Shown here one piece after another: positions 6,499-12,964 of a DNA stretch of 12,964 nt (position 1 is the first letter of the stretch; every line of letters starts with the position of its first letter). Both the position numbers and the translations under genes were made by a program. The DNA is from an uncultured Gemmatimonadota bacterium (GTDB lineage Bacteria > Gemmatimonadota > Gemmatimonadetes > Gemmatimonadales > Gemmatimonadaceae), in contig CAMLEQ010000058.1 in assembly GCA_946479015.1 (NCBI GenBank), positions 1-12,964 of the forward strand, in the 5' to 3' direction. The notes under the pieces were generated by a model that made no database searches, was not told the origin of the DNA, and was given only the letters and a program-made list of their open reading frames with translations.

Positions 6499-7230
6499 AT
6501 GGCTCGATCGAATCCAGCGCTTCGCGAATCCGTCCTCCGGAACGTGCTCGCCGGCACCGCCGCCGAGCGGATGACCATCTCGGGGGCCGTCCTGAAGGCG
6601 ATCGCGCTCATCGCCCTCACCATCTTCTCCGCGTCGTGGGTCTGGTCGGCGGCCGCCACGAATCCGGCGATCGTCGGCACGGCGGTGATGGTCGGGGCGT
6701 TCGGCGGACTGGTCGCCGCCATGGTCACCATCTTCCGCCCGCGCACCGCGCCGTTCACGGCGCCGCTCTACGCGGTGCTCGAGGGGCTCGCGCTCGGCGC
6801 GATCTCCGAGATGTACCAGGCCGCGTACCATGGCCTGCCGCTGCAGGCGGTGGGGCTCACCTGCATGGTGGCGCTGGCGATGCTCATCGCCTACCAGACG
6901 GGGCTCATCCGTGCCACGCCCACCTTCCGGCGCGTGGTGATCTCGGCCACGATCGGGATCATGCTGTTCTACGTGCTCTCGCTCGTGCTCCAGTTCTTCG
7001 GCGTGAACATGCCGATCCTGTACGACGCGAGCCCGCTGGGGATCGGCCTGAGCGTCCTCTTCGCCGGCGTCGCCGCGCTGAACCTCGTGCTCGACTTCGA
7101 CATCATCGAGCGCGGCGCCCAGATGGGCGCGCCGAAGTACATGGAGTGGTACGGCGCCTTCGCGCTGCTGATGACGCTGGTGTGGCTGTACCTGGAGATC
7201 CTGCGGCTGCTGGGGAAGATGCGGCGCTGA
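6499..7230 (+). CDS. Bax inhibitor-1/YccA family membrane protein
   Basis: The protein has 243 residues. Seven hydrophobic helices lie at about 30-50, 57-78, 88-107, 116-134, 145-168, 177-199 and 217-238. The order and the late motif NLVLDFDIIERGAQMGAPKY (195-214), then MEWYGAFALLMTLVWLYLEI, match the bacterial Bax-inhibitor-1-like (BaxI_1, YccA-related) family. Asp199 and Asp201 fall where the family keeps acidic residues used for pH-sensitive ion leak in BsYetJ-type members. The N-terminus (MARSNPALRESVLRN) is typical of this subfamily. The frame is open further upstream, but that part is the shadow of the preceding gene, so ATG 6499 is chosen, though no clear Shine-Dalgarno is visible. Likely role: inner-membrane Ca2+/ion homeostasis or interaction with membrane protein quality control. 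The family call is secure; the function in this organism is inferred. Confidence 0.9.
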   Translation: MARSNPALRESVLRNVLAGTAAERMTISGAVLKAIALIALTIFSASWVWSAAATNPAIVGTAVMVGAFGGLVAAMVTIFRPRTAPFTAPLYAVLEGLALGAISEMYQAAYHGLPLQAVGLTCMVALAMLIAYQTGLIRATPTFRRVVISATIGIMLFYVLSLVLQFFGVNMPILYDASPLGIGLSVLFAGVAALNLVLDFDIIERGAQMGAPKYMEWYGAFALLMTLVWLYLEILRLLGKMRR

Positions 7231-7290
7231 GCTCGGGGGCCGGGGGCCGGGGGGCAGGGGGGACTCGGGAACCGGGACTCGGGAATCGGG
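7231..7290 (+). repeat. G-run tract and GGGAnnC heptad repeat after stop codon
   Basis: From the stop codon the coding strand carries runs of 5, 5, 6 and 6 G with 2-nt spacers (7235-7262). Then come heptads of the type GGGACTC, GGGAACC, GGGACTC, GGGAATC (7260-7287). Four closely spaced G-runs fit a potential G-quadruplex in DNA or mRNA. A diverged heptad copy lies at 11693-11719. Confidence 0.6.
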
Positions 7291-7298
7291 AGAGGAAC

Positions 7299-7333
7299 GC
7301 GACGGGGCGCCGGCAAAGCCGGCGCCCCGTCGC
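7299..7333. terminator. Bidirectional terminator between convergent genes
   Basis: GCGACGGGGCGCCGGC (7299-7314) and GCCGGCGCCCCGTCGC (7318-7333) form a perfect 16-bp stem with an AAA loop. It lies between the 3' ends of the Bax-inhibitor-like gene and the leftward VPS10-type gene. The stem is symmetric, so it can act on both transcripts. There is no long T-run on either side, as is common in GC-rich bacteria. Confidence 0.75.
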
Positions 7334-7378
7334 ACATCCGCATCCGTGCTGTTGCAGTTCCCCGCCTCCCGCTCCCCG

Positions 7379-7423
7379 TATCCCGCCGTTCCCCCCCGGC
7401 CCCTGGCCCCAGGCCCCCAATCC
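7379..7423 (-). repeat. C-run tract (G-runs on minus strand) after stop codon
   Basis: Read on the minus strand from the stop of the second propeller gene, this is a run of G-tracts (GGGATTGGGGGCCTGGGGCC, then further G4 to G7 runs). It mirrors the G-tracts after the Bax-inhibitor-like gene, so both transcripts carry a quadruplex-capable tail before the shared stem. Confidence 0.5.
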
Positions 7424-10400
7424 CTAGCGAGGCGCCAGCACCGCCGGCACCGCCAGCTCCTTCATCATCGCGTTGAACCCCGCCACGTCCCTCGTCTCCA
7501 CGTTCCGGAGCCGGGCGAGCTGCGCGTCGAGCTGACCCTTCAGCTCCCGGTAGACCGCGTGCTCGGCGGCGGTGGGGGGCGCGTCGGCGCTCTGCACCAT
7601 GAGGTTCAGCGAGAGCAGCTTGTTGTAGATCACGATCGGGTAGTGCAGGGTGATCTCGTCCGCGTGCGAGTGGACCTCGGCGAGCGCGCCGCGGATGTCC
7701 TCGAGCTTCCGCACCACCGAATCGGCGGCGACCGACACGCGCGAGGCGTACGACTGCCCCTTCGTCGCCGCCTTCGCGGCGTCGAGCTGCCCCTGCAGCG
7801 CCTCGATGCGCGTCACCGCCGAGGAGGTGGAGTCGATCGCCTCCACCACCTGGCGCGACAGGGCGAGCAGCGCCGCGAAGTCGGCGCCGGACATCCGCAC
7901 GCGCGGATCTTCCACCACCACGAACTTCCGCTCGAGCGTGGTGCCGCCGGCGGTGAGGCGCGCCGTGTACGTGCCGGGGGGGACGTACGGTCCCTGGAGC
8001 GTGCCGGCATCGACGACGATGTCCTTCAGCTTGCGCGCGCGCGGGAACTGGAGGTCCCAGATGAAGCGGTTCGCGCCCACGCGCGTGGGGACCACCGAAT
8101 CGCTCGGCGCGTACGAGGCGCTGTCGGTGCCCGTCTCGATGCGCTCGCGCTTCCCCTGCGGGGCGAGCGTGTCGCGCGCGGCGGCGTGCGCGGCGCCGTC
8201 GCGGCGCGATCCCGCGCTGTCCGCGGCGGCGAGCGCCGGCGGCGCGGCGGTGGTGTCCGCGCTGGTGAAGGTGCGGATCACCGTCCCCGTGCTGTCCAGG
8301 AACGCGAGCTCCACGCGCCCCACCGGCTTCCGCGCGAACGAGAAGTCGATGATCGCGCCGTTGGGCGGGTTGTGCCCCGTGAACGGGCGCCGGTAGTCGC
8401 CGTGCGGGTAGCGGATCGCGGTGTCCGGGGCGAACAGGTACACCGGCGCGCGGCGCACGGAATCGGCGAGCTGGCGGAGCGGCGTGATGTCGTCGAGTGA
8501 CCAGAAGGCGCGCCCGTGCGTGGCGGCCAGCAGGTCGCGGCCGTGGATCGCCAGGTCGCGCACCGGGGAACGCGGCAGGTTGAGCTGGAGCGACTGCCAG
8601 TGCGCGCCGTCGTCGAAGGAGACGTAGACGCCGCGCTCCGTGCCGGCGTACAGCAGCCCGCGCCGCACGGGGTCCTCTCGAATGGAGCGCGTGTACGCGC
8701 CCTCGGGGATCCCGGTGGTGATGCGCGTCCACGTCTTCCCGTAGTCACTCGTGCGGTACAGGTACGGTCGCATGTCATCGAGCTGGTACCGGTTCGCGGC
8801 CAGGTACGCCGTGCCCGGATCGAAGTGGGAGGGCTCGATGATGCTCACGCGGGTGAAGCGGCCGAGGTCGCGCGGGGTGACGTTCGTCCACGTGCGGCCG
8901 CCGTCGCGCGTGAGGTGCACGAGCCCGTCATCCGAGCCGGCCCACAGCTCCCCCGCCTTCACCGGCGACTCGGCGAGCGCGAACACCGTGGCGTACCACT
9001 CGGTGCCCGTCATGTCGTAGGTGACCGGGCCGCCCACGGGGCCCATGGTCGCCGTGTCGTGCAGCGTGAGGTCGGGGCTGATCGCCTGCCAGGTGGCGCC
9101 GCCGTCGGTCGTCTTCAGCACCTTCTGCGCGGAGATGTACAGCGTGCGCGGGTCGTGCGGGGAGAAGAGGATCGGGAACGTCCACTGGAAGCGGTACGGG
9201 ACGTCCTTCGCCGCGATGCCGTCGTAGTTGTTGAGCCACGCGGACACATCCCGCTCGGCCTGCGTGCGGTGGTCGTAGCGCGTGATCGTCCCCATGTACG
9301 TGCCGGCGAACACGACGTTCGGGTCGCCCGGCTGCGGGGCGATGTAGCCCGCCTCCCCGCCGCCCACCGACCACCAGTCCTCCTTGCGGATGGCGCCCCA
9401 GTCCGAGCGGCTGGGGATGGAGACGGTGGTGTTGTCCTGCTGCGCGCCGTAGAGGCGGTAGGGGAACTGGTCGTCGGTGGCGACGTGGTAGAACTGCGCG
9501 GTGGGCTGGTTGTCGATGCTCGACCAGGTCTCGCCACCGTCGAGGCTCACCGTGGCGCCGCCGTCGTTCCCCTCGATCATCCGCTGCGAGTCGTGCGGAT
9601 CGATCCAGAGCGTGTGGTCGTCGCCGTGCGGCGCGCGCACTTCCTCGAACGTGGCGCCGCCGTCCACGGAGCGCCACGTGTCGAGGTTGAGCACGTACAC
9701 CGTGTTCTCGTTCTCCGGATCGGCGGTGACGCCGGAGAAATACCAGGGGCGCACCATGAACTTCTGGTCGGCGTTCACGCGCGTCCACGTGCGGCCGCCG
9801 TCGTCGGAGCGGAAGATGCCGCCGGCGCTGTCGGCGGCTTCGACGCTCGCCCACAGGCGCGAGGTGCGCGTGGGGGAGACGGCGATGCCGATGCGCCCGA
9901 TGGTCGTGTCGGGGAGGCCTGGGTTGCGCGTGAGCTCCGTCCACGTGTCGCCGCCGTCGCTGCTCCGGAACAGCCCGGAGCGGCCGCCGCCGGCGGTGAA
10001 GCCCCACGGGGAGCGGCGGAAGCGCCACATGGCCGCGTACAGGATGCGCGGGTTCCCCGGATCGAGCGCGATGTCGATCGCGCCGGTGCTGTCATCGAGG
10101 AAGAGGACGCGCTGCCAGCTCCGTCCGCCGTCGCGCGAGCGGTACACGCCGCGCGTGGCGTTGGGGCCGAAGGCGTGCCCCATCGCCGCCACGTACACCA
10201 CGTCGGGGTTGGTCGGATCCACGCGAACGGCGGCGATGTGGCGCGCGTCATCGAGCCCGAGGTGCGTCCACGTCTCCCCGCCATCGGTGGAGCGGTCCAT
10301 GCCGTCGCCGTAGGTGACGTCCTCGCGGAAGTCGGCCTCGCCGCCCCCCACGTAGATGACGTTGGGATCGGACGGGGCGACGGCGATCGCGCCCACCGAT

Positions 10401-10717
10401 GAGATGTCGGAGACGCCATCGGTGATGTTCGTCCACGAGATCCCCGCGTTGGTGGTCTTCCACACGCCGCCGGCCACCGCGCCGAAGTAGAACACGCCGC
10501 GCCGGTCGGGATCGCCGGTCACGGCCACCACGCGGCCGCCGCGGAAGGGGCCGACGAGCCGCCAGCGGAGCCCGCGGAGCGCGGGATCGCTGGCCGGCGC
10601 GGTGCGCGTCGTGCTGTCGCGCCGCGCGGTGCGCGACTGGGCGGCGACGAGGGCGGGCAGGACGGCGAGCAGGGTGGCGAGCGTGGTCGTGCGGCGCACG
10701 AGGCGTGCGATGGGCAT
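7424..10717 (-). CDS. Secreted VPS10/sortilin-like beta-propeller protein (long form)
   Basis: The protein has 1097 residues. ATG at 10717-10715 is preceded by GGAG 8 nt upstream. Residues 1-26 form a signal peptide (MPIARLVRRTTTLATLLAVL, PALVAA), then Gln27. The propeller carries Asp-box motifs at 88-95, 143-150, 194-201, 252-259, 304-311, 350-357, 391-398, 536-543, 603-610, 656-663 and 700-707. A FlgD/Ig-like sandwich follows (about 755-935), interrupted by an Ala/Asp/Ser-rich disordered insert (820-875). A helical tail (about 943-1090) may pack as a bundle. No cysteine is present. Family members of about 1000-1100 residues are numerous in Gemmatimonadota and Acidobacteriota and are usually called 'glycosyl hydrolase' or 'sortilin-like', but no catalytic triad is visible. 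It is paralogous to the 927-residue protein: GNDGGATVSLDGGETW and ESPVKAGELWAGSDDGLV have close counterparts there. It is likely periplasmic or surface-located, perhaps peptide- or glycan-binding (inference). Confidence 0.9.
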   Translation of the reverse strand: MPIARLVRRTTTLATLLAVLPALVAAQSRTARRDSTTRTAPASDPALRGLRWRLVGPFRGGRVVAVTGDPDRRGVFYFGAVAGGVWKTTNAGISWTNITDGVSDISSVGAIAVAPSDPNVIYVGGGEADFREDVTYGDGMDRSTDGGETWTHLGLDDARHIAAVRVDPTNPDVVYVAAMGHAFGPNATRGVYRSRDGGRSWQRVLFLDDSTGAIDIALDPGNPRILYAAMWRFRRSPWGFTAGGGRSGLFRSSDGGDTWTELTRNPGLPDTTIGRIGIAVSPTRTSRLWASVEAADSAGGIFRSDDGGRTWTRVNADQKFMVRPWYFSGVTADPENENTVYVLNLDTWRSVDGGATFEEVRAPHGDDHTLWIDPHDSQRMIEGNDGGATVSLDGGETWSSIDNQPTAQFYHVATDDQFPYRLYGAQQDNTTVSIPSRSDWGAIRKEDWWSVGGGEAGYIAPQPGDPNVVFAGTYMGTITRYDHRTQAERDVSAWLNNYDGIAAKDVPYRFQWTFPILFSPHDPRTLYISAQKVLKTTDGGATWQAISPDLTLHDTATMGPVGGPVTYDMTGTEWYATVFALAESPVKAGELWAGSDDGLVHLTRDGGRTWTNVTPRDLGRFTRVSIIEPSHFDPGTAYLAANRYQLDDMRPYLYRTSDYGKTWTRITTGIPEGAYTRSIREDPVRRGLLYAGTERGVYVSFDDGAHWQSLQLNLPRSPVRDLAIHGRDLLAATHGRAFWSLDDITPLRQLADSVRRAPVYLFAPDTAIRYPHGDYRRPFTGHNPPNGAIIDFSFARKPVGRVELAFLDSTGTVIRTFTSADTTAAPPALAAADSAGSRRDGAAHAAARDTLAPQGKRERIETGTDSASYAPSDSVVPTRVGANRFIWDLQFPRARKLKDIVVDAGTLQGPYVPPGTYTARLTAGGTTLERKFVVVEDPRVRMSGADFAALLALSRQVVEAIDSTSSAVTRIEALQGQLDAAKAATKGQSYASRVSVAADSVVRKLEDIRGALAEVHSHADEITLHYPIVIYNKLLSLNLMVQSADAPPTAAEHAVYRELKGQLDAQLARLRNVETRDVAGFNAMMKELAVPAVLAPR

Positions 10718-10743
10718 GCGGGAGTCTCCGTGGTTGGCGCCCT

Positions 10744-10773
10744 GATATACCACGGGGGCGTGGCGTGCGCCAC
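10744..10773 (-). promoter_or_regulatory. Divergent promoter with operator-like dyad
   Basis: On the minus strand GGTATATC gives a -10-like TATATC (10749-10744), 26 bp upstream of the propeller gene's ATG. The dyad GTGGCG-TG-CGCCAC (10760-10773) covers where its -35 would be, and no good -35 hexamer is seen. The dyad lies between the divergent propeller and methyltransferase genes, so a regulator bound there could affect both. This is suggestive only. Confidence 0.35.
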
Positions 10774-10815
10774 TCTCGCCGGCACGGGTGTTGAAGCGCC
10801 GGAACGGCGCGCGCG

Positions 10816-10820
10816 AGGAG
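10816..10820 (+). promoter_or_regulatory. Ribosome binding site of methyltransferase
   Basis: AGGAG lies 5 nt before ATG 10826 and 8 nt before the adjacent ATG 10829. It fixes the start here rather than at upstream in-frame codons, which would place the N-terminus inside the divergent promoter. Confidence 0.6.
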
Positions 10821-10825
10821 CGGAG

Positions 10826-11740
10826 ATGATGGAACCATCGATGCCGGACGGAGTGCCGGCGAACGTGGCGCTGGCGCGCCTGCTCTACGAGTGCGGGAGC
10901 GTGGCGGCGGCGGAGCGCGCGCTGGACGATGCGCTGCACCGTGCCGAGCGCGATGGCGAGCGGGCGCGCGCGGCGCCGCTCGCCGAGATGCGCGCGCTGC
11001 TGCGGGCGCACGGCGCGCGGTGCGCGTGGCTCGGCGAGCTGCGCACGACGGGGCTCGACGACGCCGCCGACGCGCCGGAGCGCACGGTGGAGCGGTGTGC
11101 CCGGCTCTTCGACTGGGCGGTGTCGCGCAGCGAGGAGGGGAGCGTGGCCGCGTACTCACTCGGCGATCCTGCGCTGCTCGCGGCGGCCACCGGCGAGGTG
11201 GTGCGCGTGCTCGATGCCTGGGGGGCGCTCGCCCCGCACCGTGATGTGCTGGAGATCGGCTGCGGCATCGGCCGCCTGCTCCTGGCGCTCGCGCCGCGCG
11301 TGCGCGAGGCGCACGGGATCGACATCTCCGAGGGGATGCTCGCCGCTGCGCGCCGCCGCTGCGCCGGCGCGCCGAACGTCCGGCTCTCGCGCTGCTCTGG
11401 GCACGACCTGTCGTCGTTCTCCGACGCGCGATTCCACCTGGTGTGCGTGCTCGACAGCTTCCCGTACATCCACCGCGGGGGGCACGCGCTCGTGGAGCGT
11501 CATCTCTCGGAGATGACGCGCGTGCTCGCGCCGGGGGGCGACATCGCGGTCTTCAACTGGTCGTACCGCGACGATCCGGCGGCCGACCGCCGCGAGGTCG
11601 CGGAGCTCGCCGCCCGCGCGGGGCTGGAGCTGGTGGCGTGCGGCACGCGGCCGTTCACGATGTGGGACGGCGTGGCGTTCCACCTGCGCGCCACTCGGGA
11701 CCCGGGACTCTGGACTCGCCCCGCCGCCGGTCCCGACTGA
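10826..11740 (+). CDS. Class I SAM-dependent methyltransferase
   Basis: The protein has 304 residues. Motif I, VLEIGCGIGRLL (141-152), is the glycine-rich SAM loop. HGIDISEGML (163-172) contains the acidic residue expected to bind the SAM ribose. HDLSSF (193-198) and VCVLDSFPYI (206-215) fill the later motif positions, and RVLAPGGDIAVFNW (232-245) is the usual post-motif strand. Residues 10-75 form a helical N-terminal region (LARLLYECGSVAAAERALDD) that resembles a short TPR-like or substrate-cap segment. The substrate cannot be deduced; the fold resembles small-molecule methyltransferases of the Methyltransf_11/25 type. The last 15 or so residues (RDPGLWTRPAAGPD) are encoded by a heptad repeat similar to 7263-7289, so the natural fold probably ends near residue 289. 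The gene is divergent from the propeller gene and ends one base from the convergent DinB-like gene. Confidence 0.85.
   Translation: MMEPSMPDGVPANVALARLLYECGSVAAAERALDDALHRAERDGERARAAPLAEMRALLRAHGARCAWLGELRTTGLDDAADAPERTVERCARLFDWAVSRSEEGSVAAYSLGDPALLAAATGEVVRVLDAWGALAPHRDVLEIGCGIGRLLLALAPRVREAHGIDISEGMLAAARRRCAGAPNVRLSRCSGHDLSSFSDARFHLVCVLDSFPYIHRGGHALVERHLSEMTRVLAPGGDIAVFNWSYRDDPAADRREVAELAARAGLELVACGTRPFTMWDGVAFHLRATRDPGLWTRPAAGPD
11693..11719 (+). repeat. Heptad repeat copy inside methyltransferase 3' end
   Basis: These 27 bases match 7263-7289 at 23 positions by hand alignment, with the same seven-base GGGAnnC phasing. The copy is translated as the methyltransferase's C-terminal tail. 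Confidence 0.55.
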
Positions 11741-11741
11741 C

Positions 11742-12341
11742 TCACGAGCGCGCCGGTCCGCTCCCGCCGGCTCTGCCGGCCGCTTCCACGGACGTGGTGG
11801 GATCCGCGCCGAGCCAGGTGACGTCGGCGGTGGGGCCGTACGTGGCCGGCACCGCGCGTCCCATCACGCGCAGATACACGGAGAGCTGCGTGCGGTGATG
11901 CGCGGTATGGAGCACGCGCCGCCAGAAGACCCACGCGCGCTCGCGCTCGACGTCGAAGAAGCGGACGCGCTCCAGCCACCACCCCTCGGGGCGCGCCGCG
12001 AGCACCGACAGCCGGGGGCGCGCGAGCTCGACGAAGCGCGTGGTGTACGACTGCACCGATGGCACCGGCGGCACCACCGCGGCCGCGCCGGGCTCCGGCG
12101 TGCCGAGGAACTCGGCGAAGAATCGTCGCTCGGAGAGGAGCTGGTGCCGCATGATGTCCCCCACCGTGCTCGCGCGCTCGTGCGGGCGGTAGCCCAGATC
12201 GCCATCACCGAACTCGCGCCACACGCCGGCGACCTTGTTCGTCTCGCTGGCGTAGGTGTCGATGCAGTGCTGGAGCAGCGGGACCACCGCGCGCGGGATC
12301 TCTCCCTCGGGGAGCGCGGTGAAGGGGTACGTCATGGGCAT
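11742..12341 (-). CDS. DinB-superfamily protein (putative metal-dependent enzyme)
   Basis: The protein has 199 residues, a usual size for the DinB/YfiT-like four-helix family. His66 in the second helix (MRHQLLSERRFF) plus His145 and His149 in HTAHHRTQLSVYLR match the three-histidine metal site of this superfamily. Members include bacillithiol- or mycothiol-dependent transferases, isomerases and many uncharacterised proteins. Helix 1 (PRAVVPLLQHCIDTYASETN) and the DGDLGYRPHERASTVGDIMR stretch also fit. The start is firm: GGAGG on the minus strand ends 8 nt before ATG 12341. Residues 183-199 (SVEAAGRAGGSGPARS) form a disordered tail reaching the convergent methyltransferase gene. It is cytosolic. 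The name comes from DNA-damage-inducible DinB of Bacillus, but no LexA box is visible here, so damage induction is not implied. Confidence 0.85.
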   Translation of the reverse strand: MPMTYPFTALPEGEIPRAVVPLLQHCIDTYASETNKVAGVWREFGDGDLGYRPHERASTVGDIMRHQLLSERRFFAEFLGTPEPGAAAVVPPVPSVQSYTTRFVELARPRLSVLAARPEGWWLERVRFFDVERERAWVFWRRVLHTAHHRTQLSVYLRVMGRAVPATYGPTADVTWLGADPTTSVEAAGRAGGSGPARS

Positions 12342-12427
12342 GCGCGATTCCTCCCTCCTGCGCGCCGCGCGGTCCGCGACGCTTCAGCATCTTGGCCGCT
12401 GGCGCGCGCCATCGGAAGGGGAGGCGC

Positions 12428-12563
12428 GGCGCGCGATGCGCCGTCCAATGCTTGCGCGCGGCGCACGACCGCGGCGCGCGATCTGCACCGCAACGGCGCG
12501 CTCGGGATCGCGCGGTGACGCGCGCGCGCCGGGATGACCGGCACGTCCGTGGCGCGCGATGCG
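12428..12563. repeat. Three copies of GGCGCGCGAT in divergent spacer
   Basis: GGCGCGCGAT occurs at 12428-12437, 12473-12482 and 12551-12560. The first and third copies extend to GGCGCGCGATGCG. They lie in the spacer between the DinB-like gene and the Gly/Tyr-rich gene. The GC-rich background makes short repeats likely by chance; an operator array is only a possibility. Nothing else is recognised in 12342-12590. Confidence 0.25.
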
Positions 12564-12590
12564 ACCGGTGTCGGCCGTGCTACACGCAGC

Positions 12591-12596
12591 AGGAGG
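12591..12596 (+). promoter_or_regulatory. Strong ribosome binding site
   Basis: AGGAGG, the full consensus, lies 5 nt before ATG 12602. It is the best Shine-Dalgarno in the window and suggests a well-translated product. Confidence 0.7.
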
Positions 12597-12601
12597 TTCA
12601 C

Positions 12602-12964
12602 ATGGCGAACGAGGACTACGGGAGGGGCCGGGATTACGGCTATCGGGGCGGACGCGACTGGGGCTACAACGTCGCGCGCGGAGATTGGTCGGGCGCGGAC
12701 TACGACCGGGGGATGCAGGGACGCGAAGGGTGGCGCGGTGAGTGGGAAGGTGGGGGACGATACGGCGCTCGCGGTGGATGGAACGAGCCAGGATGGCGGA
12801 ACGAGCCCGGCTGGCGAGGCGGATGGAACGAGCCGTATTACGGCGGCGAGCTCGGTCGCTCCGGTGCGGGGTACGGCGGCTACTACGGGACTGGCGGGAC
12901 CGGTGGCTATGGTGGCTACGGCGGGTACGGTGGCTACGGCGGCTACGGGGCAGGCGGATACGGG
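12602..12964 (+). CDS. Gly/Tyr/Trp/Arg-rich low-complexity protein, partial
   Basis: 121 codons are open to the right edge. Residues 1-55 are hydrophilic with repeated aromatic-charged patterns (DYGRGRDYGYRGGRDWGYN). Residues 56-80 hold an imperfect W-N-E-P/R-N-E-P-G-W repeat. From about 92 it becomes GYGG repeats (YGGYGGYGGYGG). There is no signal peptide or membrane helix, so this part is probably cytosolic and disordered. In environmental bacteria comparable N-termini sometimes precede a BON domain or a short 'SWFGD'-type stress protein, but no such domain is in view, so the identity is open. Tyr, Trp and Arg spaced by Gly is the composition of proteins that self-associate or phase-separate. 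Base use follows the amino-acid bias (GGC/GGG with TAC). An ideal Shine-Dalgarno supports that it is a real, expressed gene. Confidence 0.75.
   Translation, partial: MANEDYGRGRDYGYRGGRDWGYNVARGDWSGADYDRGMQGREGWRGEWEGGGRYGARGGWNEPGWRNEPGWRGGWNEPYYGGELGRSGAGYGGYYGTGGTGGYGGYGGYGGYGGYGAGGYG

Noticed and set aside
8516..10402. A 628-codon plus-strand frame antisense to the long propeller gene
   Set aside because: It shows the composition of a shadow frame (Val/Arg/His/Ala-rich, no motif), while the minus strand carries clear Asp-box repeats and a signal peptide.
10718..11011. Upstream in-frame extension of the long propeller protein by 98 codons
   Set aside because: It would precede a clean signal peptide and overlap the methyltransferase gene. 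ATG 10717 has its own Shine-Dalgarno.
12860..12964. Short direct repeats resembling a CRISPR or tandem-repeat array
   Set aside because: The repeats are in frame and encode GYGG units, with no spacer-like unique segments.

Overview
The window is very GC-rich chromosomal DNA with strongly biased third codon positions, so almost every real gene casts long antisense shadow frames. Two large secreted beta-propeller proteins of the VPS10/sortilin-like, BNR/Asp-box family, signal peptides ending in Ala-Gln, and a Bax-inhibitor-1-like protein together suggest Gemmatimonadota or a similar soil lineage. That assignment is inference: there is no rRNA or marker gene here. I see no insertion sequence, phage, CRISPR, rRNA or tRNA.

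Left part (1-1740). A partial secreted helical protein runs leftward off the edge. A roughly 370-bp divergent intergenic region follows, holding two strong hairpin-forming elements and an AT-richer promoter-like patch. A rightward HPr-kinase/PEPCK-like P-loop protein comes next and ends at a 12-bp hairpin.

Centre (1817-7230). All genes run rightward: a 927-residue secreted VPS10-type propeller protein; a 309-bp spacer rich in hairpins; a membrane-anchored long coiled-coil protein with a Pro-rich linker and a small C-terminal Trp/Asp module; and a seven-helix Bax inhibitor-1/YccA-type protein with its own promoter-like sequence and leader hairpin.

Right part (7231-12964). A perfect 16-bp stem with an AAA loop (7299-7333) separates the Bax-inhibitor gene from a convergent second VPS10-type protein (1097 residues, minus strand). 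Its start lies back to back with a SAM-dependent methyltransferase gene. That gene meets a convergent DinB-superfamily gene with a single base between their stop codons. The window ends inside a Gly/Tyr/Trp/Arg-rich low-complexity protein with an excellent ribosome binding site.

There is no obvious single pathway. The common thread is the envelope and exported proteome: three signal-peptide proteins, two membrane proteins, and cytosolic enzymes whose substrates cannot be read from the sequence. Non-coding features worth attention are the leader structures at 381-473, coding-strand G-runs at several gene 3' ends, and a heptanucleotide repeat that appears both in a spacer and inside the methyltransferase C-terminus. 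I found no clear evidence for a complete novel multi-gene system; the best novelty candidates are the coiled-coil protein's C-terminal module, the GY-rich protein and the divergent leader.
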